Part shown: in pieces, positions 1 to 7,592 of the stretch
Layout: every line of letters begins with the position of its first letter
How positions within the stretch are numbered: position 1 is the first letter of the stretch
Notes under the pieces: generated by a model
What the model was told of the DNA's origin: nothing
The model's input: the letters and a program-made list of their open reading frames with translations, nothing else
Databases searched by the model: none
Assembly: GCA_025148965.1 (NCBI GenBank)
Contig: CP102273.1
Location: 2,170,001-2,234,000 of the forward strand
Source of the DNA: Intestinibacter bartlettii
Lineage (GTDB): Bacteria > Bacillota > Clostridia > Peptostreptococcales > Peptostreptococcaceae
DNA: 64,000 nt
Direction of reading: 5' to 3'
Position numbers and translations under genes: made by a program

Positions 1-39
1 AGATAGCTAACATAGCCTAAATTAATAATTGAATATATT

Positions 40-70
40 AGAGACCGAAACTAAATCTCGGTCTCTTTTT
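40..70 (+). terminator. Rho-independent terminator of a gene left of the window
   Basis: Arms agagaccga (40-48) and tcggtctct (57-65) flank an 8-base loop and run into a string of Ts on the plus strand. No plus-strand gene precedes it here, so it probably ends a gene lying left of the window. It may also stop the convergent minus-strand gene at 81-533, although the T-run on that side is poor. Confidence 0.7.
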
Positions 71-80
71 AGTTTTAGTA

Positions 81-533
81 TTAAATATAGGAAAGTATGC
101 TTAATTTAGTTCTTTCACTTAAAGTTGTAAACTTGGATATATTTTCGCTTTCACTATCACTTAAAAACTGTATATATATTATCAATTCTTTTATATCATG
201 ACTTTCTGGCTTATTATAATATGAAAAATATAAGTTCTTTAAGTATTTTATATAGCACTTATTTATCCTTAAGTTCACATAACCCATATCCTCGTTCTTC
301 AATGCATCTTCAAATAATATTTGTAATCTTTCATATGCATATTCATATTCTTTGTTTATAAATAAATCGTCAAAACCATCTTCTATGGATTTTTTAATAT
401 TCTTGATTTTCTCTTTTTCAAAAACTAAATTAATATAATAATTACTTCGGCTATATTTATATTGATAGAAATCTACTACATCTGGCATATAACCACTCCT
501 TACATATAATTTCTTATTTACTATTATCTTCAA
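81..533 (-). CDS. Hypothetical protein, 150 aa
   Basis: I do not recognise this protein. It is 150 residues, rich in Tyr, Asn, Lys and Ile, with no signal peptide, membrane segment or cysteine motif. The middle (about residues 40-110) looks helical and charged, and the C-terminus is Ser/Thr-rich. The ATG at 533 follows an AAGGAG-type ribosome site. It stands alone, between terminators at 40-70 and 572-599. Base composition matches the surroundings. It is probably a real, lineage-specific cytoplasmic protein, but function cannot be inferred. Confidence 0.6.
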   Translation of the reverse strand: MKIIVNKKLYVRSGYMPDVVDFYQYKYSRSNYYINLVFEKEKIKNIKKSIEDGFDDLFINKEYEYAYERLQILFEDALKNEDMGYVNLRINKCYIKYLKNLYFSYYNKPESHDIKELIIYIQFLSDSESENISKFTTLSERTKLSILSYI

Positions 534-571
534 AATTATATGAATTTAATCCAAAAAATATATTTATTTTC

Positions 572-600
572 AAAAAAAAGAGACTAAATTTTAGTCTCTC
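572..600 (-). terminator. Terminator of the SH3/NlpC-P60 gene
   Basis: Near-perfect palindrome agagactaa / ttagtctct (579-587 and 591-599) followed on the minus strand by about eight Ts. It lies 15 bases past the stop of the 615-1553 gene. Confidence 0.85.
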
Positions 601-614
601 TAATATAAAATCTT

Positions 615-1553
615 TTATAATACTCTTTTTGCTTTAACAAATGCATTAGTATAGTAATTATTAAAATCAGAAATTACAACCTTCCCTTTAGATGAAGATG
701 CATGTATAAACTGGTTTGAACCTATATAAATACCTACATGTGATACATTTCCACTATTTGAACCACTAGTATCGAAAAATACTAAGTCTCCTACTTTTAA
801 ATTTTTCTTGCTCACAGTAGTTCCATAAGTACTTTGATCTTTAGATGTTCTAGGTAATGTTATATTAGCAGAATTTTTAAATACATAATATGTAAATCCT
901 GAACAATCAAAACTACTTGGGCCTTGTGCTCCCCAAACATATGGTTTTCCTAAAAATGATTTTGCATAAGATACCACTTTACTAGCTGATGTTGTTGAAT
1001 TACTAGTATTATCAGAAGAACTATTTGAAGAATCTTTTGTTTCACTTAAGTATTTTGATGATACATATCCTGTAGTTGTCCCTACTTTTATTTTAGACCA
1101 TCCCTTGCTACTCGAAATCACTTCTACCTTTGTATCTTTTGTTATTGTTGTTATTATTGAGTAACTTGTCCCTGCTCCACTTCTAACATTTAATGCCGAA
1201 CAATTTACATACTTAACTTGTGTATTTGTTTCATTATTTATTTTTGCTATATATTTAGCATATATATATCCTGTTTGGCCGTTATATTTCACTTTGACCC
1301 ATGAGTCTGATGTGCTTATATATTCTACCTTATCACCTTTATTTAACTGTCCTAAAGATGCATAACTAGTAGATGGTCCTTTTCTAAAATTAACATAATC
1401 TCCAGTTACCACTCTATACTCTACGCTATCTGCATATGCTATCTGGCTATCTTGCATTAAAAAACTAGCTGCTGGTAAAAGTGCTGCCGTTACTGCTGCT
1501 GTTGTTATAATATTTTTACTTGTAAAATCCATGTTTTTATAATGTAATATCAA
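615..1553 (-). CDS. Exported peptidoglycan hydrolase: two SH3 domains plus NlpC/P60
   Basis: Probable secreted gamma-D-glutamyl-diaminopimelate-type endopeptidase. A signal peptide (hydrophobic stretch IITTAAVTAALLPAASF, cleavage near YADS, about residue 43) is followed by two bacterial SH3 domains (about 45-105 and 113-170), a Ser/Asn/Thr-rich linker, and an NlpC/P60 domain (about 190-312). The catalytic Cys lies in SFDCSGF and the His in SHVGIYIGS, with a further HASS motif, so the active site looks intact. The start is uncertain: TTG at 1553 and ATG at 1532 are both possible. The only good Shine-Dalgarno site (GGGAGGAG, 1578-1586) is 24 and 45 bases away from them, and a perfect inverted repeat lies between. 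It is a single-gene unit with its own terminator. Confidence 0.88.
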   Translation of the reverse strand: MILHYKNMDFTSKNIITTAAVTAALLPAASFLMQDSQIAYADSVEYRVVTGDYVNFRKGPSTSYASLGQLNKGDKVEYISTSDSWVKVKYNGQTGYIYAKYIAKINNETNTQVKYVNCSALNVRSGAGTSYSIITTITKDTKVEVISSSKGWSKIKVGTTTGYVSSKYLSETKDSSNSSSDNTSNSTTSASKVVSYAKSFLGKPYVWGAQGPSSFDCSGFTYYVFKNSANITLPRTSKDQSTYGTTVSKKNLKVGDLVFFDTSGSNSGNVSHVGIYIGSNQFIHASSSKGKVVISDFNNYYTNAFVKAKRVL

Positions 1554-1823
1554 TATTTAAGATATTACAAATCCTCAACTCCTCCCATTTATCTAAAGAT
1601 TTTTTATTTAATCTTTAAATAATACGTTTAATAAATTTCATATTATCTAAAATCTATGAAATTGTATTCCTTTTTTGTTTTTATAATTTAATTTTACTTT
1701 TCATTTTAAATATTATTATACCCCTTCCCTTTTGTCCATAAAAATAAACGAATAACTTTAATTACCATGTATATTTTTTCTTTAGTTACCTATTTTTTTA
1801 TAATTATTTTTTAGATAAATATT
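1554..1823. other. Leader/intergenic region upstream of the NlpC/P60 gene
   Basis: About 270 bases without a gene. On the minus strand there is a TATAAT-like -10 near 1713-1720 preceded by a G-rich run, an imperfect hairpin (taaagatt / aatcttta, about 1594-1618), the Shine-Dalgarno sequence GGGAGGAG at 1578-1586, and the repeat GTAATATC/GATATTAC at 1543-1567 straddling the possible TTG start. I looked for the conserved motifs of the c-di-AMP (ydaO) riboswitch, common ahead of such hydrolases, and did not see them. Confidence 0.4.
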
Positions 1824-1863
1824 AAAAGGGCTGTTACATGAAAATGCCATATAACAGCCCTTT
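1824..1863 (-). terminator. Terminator of dut
   Basis: Perfect 12-base arms aaagggctgtta / taacagcccttt (1825-1836 and 1852-1863) followed by TTTTAATATTT on the minus strand, 15 bases past the dut stop. The plus-strand side is also T-rich. Confidence 0.85.
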
Positions 1864-1877
1864 ATTTATATATAAAA

Positions 1878-2312
1878 TTATTTTGTACCTGTACTTCCAA
1901 ATCCACCTCTATTGTTAGCTTCCATTTCTTCAACTTCATTGAAAACTAGAGTTGGTTGATTTTTTTGTATTCTGAATTGACATATTCTATCATTAACTTC
2001 TATTTTAGTGTCTCTAAGTGCAAACACTGGCATACGCCACCAATCATTTGGTCCACAATAAGAATTATCTACTATACCACAGTGGTTAGTTTGAATTATA
2101 CCCCATTTTTTGAAAGTACTACTTCTTGGTACTATATGAGCTTCATATCCTTCTGGTAATTGCATTGCTACACCTAAGTGTATTAATTTAAATTCACCAG
2201 CTTTTAATTCAACTTCTTCAGCAGCTCTTAAATCTATCCAGTCTGATTTTCCATCTATGTATTCTAATCTTGTTATATCGTCATTAAGATATTTTATTTT
2301 TATTTCTTTCAT
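1878..2312 (-). CDS. dut: dUTP diphosphatase (dUTPase)
   Basis: Hydrolyses dUTP to dUMP and pyrophosphate, keeping uracil out of DNA and feeding thymidylate synthesis; a trimeric, Mg-dependent cytoplasmic enzyme. The 144-residue length is normal for the trimeric family. Conserved motifs are recognisable in order: [11 protein letters not shown] (motif 1), [11 protein letters not shown] (motif 2, with the phosphate-binding Ser), [12 protein letters not shown] (motif 3, uracil pocket and catalytic Asp), DRICQFRI (motif 4), and the Gly-rich tail [10 protein letters not shown] (motif 5). ATG at 2312 follows AAAAGGAGA. It is divergent from topB. The uracil-DNA glycosylase gene ung at 57 kb acts in the same process but is not linked. 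Confidence 0.93.
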   Translation of the reverse strand: MKEIKIKYLNDDITRLEYIDGKSDWIDLRAAEEVELKAGEFKLIHLGVAMQLPEGYEAHIVPRSSTFKKWGIIQTNHCGIVDNSYCGPNDWWRMPVFALRDTKIEVNDRICQFRIQKNQPTLVFNEVEEMEANNRGGFGSTGTK

Positions 2313-2405
2313 TATTATCTCTCCTTTTATTTTGACTAAATTATATTATAAAGAAATTCTTTTTTTACTTCAAGGTATAAATTAATGTTCTGTCGAAAAC
2401 TATAC

Positions 2406-2435
2406 TTGACAATATAAATTTGTTTTGCTTATCTT
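2406..2435 (+). promoter_or_regulatory. Probable sigma-A promoter of topB
   Basis: TTGACA (2406-2411), 18-base spacer, TATCTT (2430-2435), about 55 bases ahead of the topB ATG. The -35 is perfect and the -10 is 4 of 6. Confidence 0.5.
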
Positions 2436-2490
2436 GAAATTTAATTCTTTTTTGTGATAACATAAAGAGTATTTAAAAAGGAGGTTCCTT

Positions 2491-4677
2491 ATGAAAGTAA
2501 TACTTGCAGAAAAACCATCTGTCGCAAAAACAATAGCCTCTTTCCTTAAAGCTAATACTAGGAGGGATGGTTATTTTGAAGGCAATGGATACATTGTAAC
2601 TTATGCCTTTGGTCATCTAGTTTCTTTATATGATATGAAAGACTATGACAAAGAAAAATATTCTGGCTCTTGGAAGATGGCTAATTTCCCATTTATCCCA
2701 GCAGATAAATTTAAATTTAAAGTCGATGATTCAAAGCAAAAACAGTTCAATATAATAAAAGAACTTTTAAATAGAGATGATGTAGAATATGTGATAAATG
2801 CAACAGATAACGACCGTGAAGGAGAACTTATTGCATTTTTAATATTCTTACTTGCTAAAAATAAAAAACCTGTTAAAAGAATTCTAGTAAATGAGTGGAC
2901 ACCACAAGATATAACTAGAGGTCTTGAAAATTTAAAAGACGAAGAAGATATGAGAAATCTTCAAGCAGCTGGATATACTCGTCTTATTACCGACTGGCTT
3001 ATCGGTATTAACTTTACATCAGTTGCAACATTAAAATATGGAAATGGAAAACTTTTAAATATCGGTCGTGTTATCTTGCCTACTGTAAAACTTGTCTATG
3101 ATAGAGATATGGAGATTAGAAACTTCGTTCCTAAGACATATTTTGAAATTGAAGGTAATTTTAAATGCGCAAATGGTACATATAAAGGTAAATTAATAAA
3201 GGGTAAAGAAACAAAATTTGATACTGAAGAAGAAGCTATGGCTGTTATTGATAGCATTACTTCTAAAAATGGAGTTATCTCATCTAAAAAGGTAACAAAA
3301 TCTAAAGAATATGCTCCAAAATTATTCAGTTTGACTTCGCTTCAAGGATATATTACTTCTAAATACTCTCATTTCACATCAGATAAGGTTTTAAACGTGT
3401 GTCAATCCCTTTATGAAGGTAAAGGTAAGGGTGGATATATAACATACCCTAGAACTGATTCTGTATACTTAGAAGAAAGTTTAACTGATAAAGCTAGCCA
3501 AACATTAAATAGATTAAAACATGGTCTTCCTTATGAAGATAAAATCAAATTTGCAAAAACTAAGAGAGTTTTCGATTCATCAAAAGTCGATAGCCACAGT
3601 GCGATTATACCTACATATATCGTACCTAACTCATTGACTCCTGATGAACAAATAGTATATCAAGCTATCAAAGATAGATTTATTGCAAACTTTATGCCAC
3701 CTGCTGAATATGAAAATACTGAAATTAAAACAGATGTCGACGATAGTGTATTTTTAACTAAAGGTAAGGTATTAAAAGTTAAAGGTTATTTAGAAGTATA
3801 TAATAAAGAACAGAAAAACGACCTTCTTCCTTCTATGGAAAAGGGTGAAAATGTAGAAGTTTTAGAAATTTTACCACTTAAGAAACAAACTACACCTCCT
3901 AAATCTTATACTGAAGATACTTTACTTAAGGCGATGAAAAATTGTGGTAAAAATGTAGATGATGAAGATTTAGTTTTAGCTGGATACTCTATAGGTACAT
4001 CAGCAACTCGTGGTGATGTTCTTAAAAAAATAGCCCAAGTTGGATATGTTAATAAAAAAGGTAAATCATATTATATAACTGATTTAGGAATTAATTTAGT
4101 TGAAATCTTCCCTGTAAAAGACTTATTTGACGTCGATTATACAGGTAAGTTAGAAAAAAGTTTAAGTGATATTCAAAAGGGACAATTCTCTCGTAAGGAA
4201 TATCTTCTTAATATAATGAATTTCATAGTTAAAAATGTAAATCTAATAAAATATGATGCTCCTAAAAAGATAAATACAGATGCTTATGTTTACGATCCTA
4301 AAACTAAAAAATCGACATCAAAATCACAATTAGAAGCAAAATCTGCCAAAGCCGCTAAAGCTTCATCTAAAAAGTCTAGTTCCAAAACTGATAACACATC
4401 ACTTGGAAAATGTCCTGTATGTGGCTCAGATGTAGTTGAAACTGAAAAAGGATTTTTATGTACAAATTATCAAACTTGTAAATACGGTATATTTAAAGAC
4501 GATAAATACTTAGCTTTATTTAAGAAAAAACCTAATAAAACAATGGTTAAATCAATTCTTAAAAAAGGTGAAGCAAAAGTAAAATCACTTACTGATAAAA
4601 ATGGAAATAAATTTGATGCTATACTTACATATCAAAAAAATCAAAATGGATATTTCAGTTGGTTTATCAAAAGATAG
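2491..4677 (+). CDS. topB: DNA topoisomerase III (type IA)
   Basis: Type IA topoisomerase that cuts and passes single strands to decatenate replication intermediates. The N-terminus MKVILAEKPSVAKTIA opens a TOPRIM domain with the acidic signature ATDNDREGE (about residues 110-120). The catalytic tyrosine is in YITYPRTDS near residue 319. The core runs to about 600, followed by a Lys/Ser/Ala-rich linker and a C-terminal zinc-finger-like element (CPVCGSD then LCTNYQTC, from about residue 640). Length (728) fits the Firmicutes TopB family. ATG at 2491 has an AAGGAGG site. It is a monocistronic plus-strand gene closed by a strong hairpin. Confidence 0.95.
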   Translation: MKVILAEKPSVAKTIASFLKANTRRDGYFEGNGYIVTYAFGHLVSLYDMKDYDKEKYSGSWKMANFPFIPADKFKFKVDDSKQKQFNIIKELLNRDDVEYVINATDNDREGELIAFLIFLLAKNKKPVKRILVNEWTPQDITRGLENLKDEEDMRNLQAAGYTRLITDWLIGINFTSVATLKYGNGKLLNIGRVILPTVKLVYDRDMEIRNFVPKTYFEIEGNFKCANGTYKGKLIKGKETKFDTEEEAMAVIDSITSKNGVISSKKVTKSKEYAPKLFSLTSLQGYITSKYSHFTSDKVLNVCQSLYEGKGKGGYITYPRTDSVYLEESLTDKASQTLNRLKHGLPYEDKIKFAKTKRVFDSSKVDSHSAIIPTYIVPNSLTPDEQIVYQAIKDRFIANFMPPAEYENTEIKTDVDDSVFLTKGKVLKVKGYLEVYNKEQKNDLLPSMEKGENVEVLEILPLKKQTTPPKSYTEDTLLKAMKNCGKNVDDEDLVLAGYSIGTSATRGDVLKKIAQVGYVNKKGKSYYITDLGINLVEIFPVKDLFDVDYTGKLEKSLSDIQKGQFSRKEYLLNIMNFIVKNVNLIKYDAPKKINTDAYVYDPKTKKSTSKSQLEAKSAKAAKASSKKSSSKTDNTSLGKCPVCGSDVVETEKGFLCTNYQTCKYGIFKDDKYLALFKKKPNKTMVKSILKKGEAKVKSLTDKNGNKFDAILTYQKNQNGYFSWFIKR

Positions 4678-4717
4678 AAAAATCTCCAAGCATTTTAAAT
4701 GTTTGGAGATTTTTTTA
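4678..4717. terminator. Bidirectional terminator between topB and the MerR gene
   Basis: Arms aaaaatctccaagca and tgtttggagattttttt with a 7-base loop. It has T-runs on both strands, so it can end both convergent genes. Confidence 0.88.
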
Positions 4718-4719
4718 TA

Positions 4720-5103
4720 TTAATATTCATTTCTTAATTCTTTTTCTGTTTTCATAATAACTTCATCATATTTATCGATTTTTCCATTTAAATATAATAA
4801 CATTTGTTGTAATTCGTCAATTTTATCTTGAAGATGCTCTCTTTGTTCTAAAAGCAATTCTTTACGAATTCCAGCTGTGTGTTCACCTTCTTGTAAAAGT
4901 GTTACATATTCTATAAGTATTTCTATAGGCATCCCCGCATTTCTCATACATTTTATGAATTTTATCCATTTGCAGTTTAATTCTGTATAATCTCTGTTTC
5001 CACTTTTGTCACGATGTATTTTAGGTATTAATCCTATACGTTCGTAATATCTAAGTGTATCAGCGGAAATGTCTAGTAGTTCACTGACTTCTGCTATTTT
5101 CAT
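4720..5103 (-). CDS. MerR-family transcriptional regulator
   Basis: A 127-residue MerR-type activator/repressor. Residues 1-70 form the winged-helix DNA-binding domain (MKIAEVSELLDISADTLRYYERIGLI, then NRDYTE). Residues 75-125 are a long Leu/Glu-rich coiled coil for dimerisation (KELLLEQREHLQDKIDELQQ). There is no C-terminal metal-binding Cys cluster; the two Cys near residues 44 and 52 are in the DNA-binding half, so it is not an obvious metal sensor. It looks closer to the AdhR/aldehyde-type group. ATG at 5103 follows CAGGAGG. It lies just downstream of the reductase/activase operon on the same strand, so it may regulate that operon, but this is inference. Confidence 0.85.
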   Translation of the reverse strand: MKIAEVSELLDISADTLRYYERIGLIPKIHRDKSGNRDYTELNCKWIKFIKCMRNAGMPIEILIEYVTLLQEGEHTAGIRKELLLEQREHLQDKIDELQQMLLYLNGKIDKYDEVIMKTEKELRNEY

Positions 5104-5160
5104 TTAAATTCCTCCTGGCTTTTTATTATTATTTTAATTTTTATAATAAAGTTAAAATAA

Positions 5161-5204
5161 TATGCTTGCCTTATAATTTATAAATTTATTACAAAGCAAG
5201 CATA
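5161..5204 (-). terminator. Inverted repeat between the activase and MerR genes: weak terminator or operator
   Basis: Nine-base arms tatgcttgc (5161-5169) and gcaagcata (5196-5204) separated by 26 AT-rich bases. The minus-strand tail TATTATTTTAAC is only moderately T-rich. It could end the four-gene operon or be an operator ahead of merR, because it lies in the region where the merR promoter should be. Confidence 0.45.
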
Positions 5205-5229
5205 ATTTAAATTATTTATTTAACTATTA

Positions 5230-5985
5230 TTAAAGTTCTTTCGCCAATAAAGCTGCCCCTAAGGCTCCTGCATATCGGCCTTCTTTAGAACATTCTACTT
5301 TTTTCTTTAACTTTTTAGATAATAAGTTTGCGAAATACTCATTATGGCTTATACCACCTGTTATTATAATTTTATCGCTTAATTTTTTCTTATTGCAAAG
5401 AGTTGCTACCTTACTTGCAACTGAATCAACTACTCCAGCTGCAATATCTTCTCGTTTTGCACCTTTTCCAATAAAACTTATAACTTCAGATTCTGCAAAA
5501 ACTGTACATAAAGAACTTATCTTTACAGTTTCTCCTTTTTTCGCCATATCAAACAATTCATCTATTGTCACGCCAAGTCTATTTGCCATAACTTCGATAA
5601 ATTTTCCTGTTCCTGCTGAACATTTATCATTCATTATAAAGTCGCTCACAAAATTATTTTCTACAATTATAACTTTTGTATCTTGTCCACCAATATCGAT
5701 TATAGTACAGTCTCCTTTTGCAATTTCTGTACCACCTTTTCCATGACAAGTTATCTCTGTTATTATTTTATCTGCAAAATCTACAGAAATCCTTCCATAT
5801 CCTGTTGCAACTACTTTTGTATTATCGTCACATACATCAATTTCGTAACTTAAAAGTCTATTTTTGATTTCATCTACAGTTTCCTTACTGCTCCATCCTG
5901 TTGGAAGGACAAACTCAATATTTTTATCTCCAAGTGCCACTACTTTAGAAGCAGTTGAACCTATATCTATTCCTACATAATTCAT
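5230..5985 (-). CDS. Acyl-CoA dehydratase-type activase (HgdC/BadF/YjiL ATPase)
   Basis: ASKHA-fold ATPase that binds one [4Fe-4S] cluster between two subunits. It uses ATP to drive an electron at very low potential into a partner of the HgdB type. It starts MNYVGIDIGSTASKVV (phosphate-1 motif). The two cluster-binding Cys are in NDKCSAGTGKF and SSLCTVFAE, and IITGGISHN is the adenosine motif. Length 251 is typical. I use ATG 5985 because it has a good GAGGAAA site; an in-frame TTG at 6003 is inside the end of the preceding gene. It is the last gene of the operon, right behind the reductase (6252-7529) and DUF3343. Confidence 0.9.
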   Translation of the reverse strand: MNYVGIDIGSTASKVVALGDKNIEFVLPTGWSSKETVDEIKNRLLSYEIDVCDDNTKVVATGYGRISVDFADKIITEITCHGKGGTEIAKGDCTIIDIGGQDTKVIIVENNFVSDFIMNDKCSAGTGKFIEVMANRLGVTIDELFDMAKKGETVKISSLCTVFAESEVISFIGKGAKREDIAAGVVDSVASKVATLCNKKKLSDKIIITGGISHNEYFANLLSKKLKKKVECSKEGRYAGALGAALLAKEL

Positions 5986-5996
5986 ACAAATTTCCT

Positions 5997-6251
5997 CTAG
6001 CAATATTTGTCTCTATTTTGATTTATATTTTTGTCAATTTCAACTATATCTATTATATCAATATCTTCACTAGCAACTATATCTCTTATCTTTTCAATAT
6101 CATCTTTATTTATTAAAAGAGATATTCCACAGCTTTTAGAAGCAACTCTTGGAGTTGGTGCTATTGTACATTTGATATTTTTAGATTTTAAGCTGTTATA
6201 AAGACGCATTCCGTTGTCATGATTTTTAAACAAAATATAATATTGTTTCAT
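5997..6251 (-). CDS. DUF3343 protein, putative Se/S carrier-like
   Basis: An 84-residue protein of the DUF3343 family (Pfam calls it a putative Se/S carrier protein-like domain). Visible hallmarks are a start MKQYYILF typical of the family, a central APTPR segment, and the conserved Cys in SKSCGISL (Cys41). Cys28 and a C-terminal Cys (the last residue, DKYC) add further thiols. It begins 1 base after the reductase stop and ends 11 bases before the activase ATG, so the three are surely co-translated. With a cysteine desulfurase-like gene at the head of the operon, a role in carrying persulfide or selenide is plausible, but unproven. Confidence 0.85.
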   Translation of the reverse strand: MKQYYILFKNHDNGMRLYNSLKSKNIKCTIAPTPRVASKSCGISLLINKDDIEKIRDIVASEDIDIIDIVEIDKNINQNRDKYC

Positions 6252-7529
6252 CTATTTTGTTCCTATCATTTCTATAAATGCACCTATTCTAGTACGAAGT
6301 TGTTCTGCATCGTTATCTGTATAATCTGTTTCAATTCCCATAACAGGTATACAAGCTTCTTTTAATGCTCTTTCAACAGTGTATCCTTCTACATCATATA
6401 AGCTACAGAATTTTAAGTTTACATCAATTACACCGTCAACTTTGTACTCTTTTGCTAAACGAATGATATCATCGATTCTTCCTGTATTTGGAGTAAAGCA
6501 TGCACAATTTATTACCATATATCTATTTGCTAGAGCATCTATTTGTTCATCTATAGTAGTTTTTGTTTCATCTACTAAATTTTCAAAATATCTTGTTCCT
6601 GTACACATTTCTTCACATACAACTACTGCTCCACTAGTTTCGATTATATTATGTAATTTCCAGTTTGGAACTGCAAGTGGAGTTCCTGTTAATAATATTC
6701 TCTTAGTTCCTTCTTTAACTACGCTTACACCATCTTTTATTCTTTGTTCTAATTCATCACAAAGTTTATTTGTCATTTGTGTAAAACGAGCAGGATCATC
6801 ATAAAATGCTATCTGAGATATTACTAATGCATCTCTACCACTTATAGGCACTTTATCTGCTTTACGACATTCGTATAGACGACTTAATGCCTTTCTCTTA
6901 TTATTTATTAATTTTATACTTTCACTTAGAGATTCTGCTGTAACTTTGTTTCCTGTAAATTCTTCAATTACTTTTTTAAGCTCTTTTATTTCTTCTGCCC
7001 ATGCTTTTATATCTTTTTCACGCTTCATTTGAGGTAAATCCATAACATGAACTGGAACATCTTCCCCTAATATTTCACATGCTTTTTTCTTACCATCGCA
7101 AGTTGTTTCACCTATGTACATATCTGCTATTCTAAAGAATGGACATGTTCTATCAAGTCTAGCCCCTACTGAATCTTTGATAAGTGGGCAAGTGTTTGTT
7201 GGAAGGACTTTTTCACCGCCTGGTACCCAGAATTGTGAACCGCCACAAAGACCTGTAGCTATTGCATTTGCTGCAAATATTAACTCATCTGGCACATAAA
7301 CGCAAAAAGTCCCAAACACCTTTTTTCCTTCTTCTTGTGCTTTGATTAATTCTTGTGGTCTAACTCCATGGATTTCTGCTATTACAAAGTTATAATAGTC
7401 CATAGCTTCTGGTCTGTTTTCTTGTGATAAAAATACATCTCCAAAAGCTTGAGGTAATACCTCACATAGTTGATCGTGAGTTTCTAAGTCCATCCCTAGA
7501 CTTTCCCACATTTTTCTGTAATCTGCCAT
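6252..7529 (-). CDS. HgdB-like double-cubane-cluster anaerobic reductase
   Basis: A 425-residue member of the 2-hydroxyacyl-CoA dehydratase D-subunit family (HgdB/BcrC/YjiM). Because only one such subunit is present, it fits the double-cubane cluster protein (DCCP) group rather than a two-subunit dehydratase. Cysteines that could ligate clusters include Cys76, Cys95, Cys114, Cys129, Cys144 and Cys151, plus later ones in VVCEEMCTG, INCACFTPN and LKFCSLYD. Family knowledge: DCCPs are reduced by the partner ATPase, hold an [8Fe-9S] cluster and reduce small molecules such as acetylene; the natural substrate is unknown. ATG at 7529 follows GGGGAG. No CoA-transferase or acyl-CoA dehydrogenase gene is nearby, arguing against amino-acid fermentation. 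Confidence 0.88.
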   Translation of the reverse strand: MADYRKMWESLGMDLETHDQLCEVLPQAFGDVFLSQENRPEAMDYYNFVIAEIHGVRPQELIKAQEEGKKVFGTFCVYVPDELIFAANAIATGLCGGSQFWVPGGEKVLPTNTCPLIKDSVGARLDRTCPFFRIADMYIGETTCDGKKKACEILGEDVPVHVMDLPQMKREKDIKAWAEEIKELKKVIEEFTGNKVTAESLSESIKLINNKRKALSRLYECRKADKVPISGRDALVISQIAFYDDPARFTQMTNKLCDELEQRIKDGVSVVKEGTKRILLTGTPLAVPNWKLHNIIETSGAVVVCEEMCTGTRYFENLVDETKTTIDEQIDALANRYMVINCACFTPNTGRIDDIIRLAKEYKVDGVIDVNLKFCSLYDVEGYTVERALKEACIPVMGIETDYTDNDAEQLRTRIGAFIEMIGTK

Positions 7530-7592
7530 ATTTCTAATCTCCCCTTTTGAGTATATATATTTTATAAATTTTGTATAAACAAAAATTATAAT

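Noticed and set aside
1554-1823. c-di-AMP (ydaO-type) riboswitch ahead of the NlpC/P60 gene
   Set aside because: Expected from the gene type, but I see none of the conserved riboswitch motifs; the leader is AT-rich with only short hairpins.
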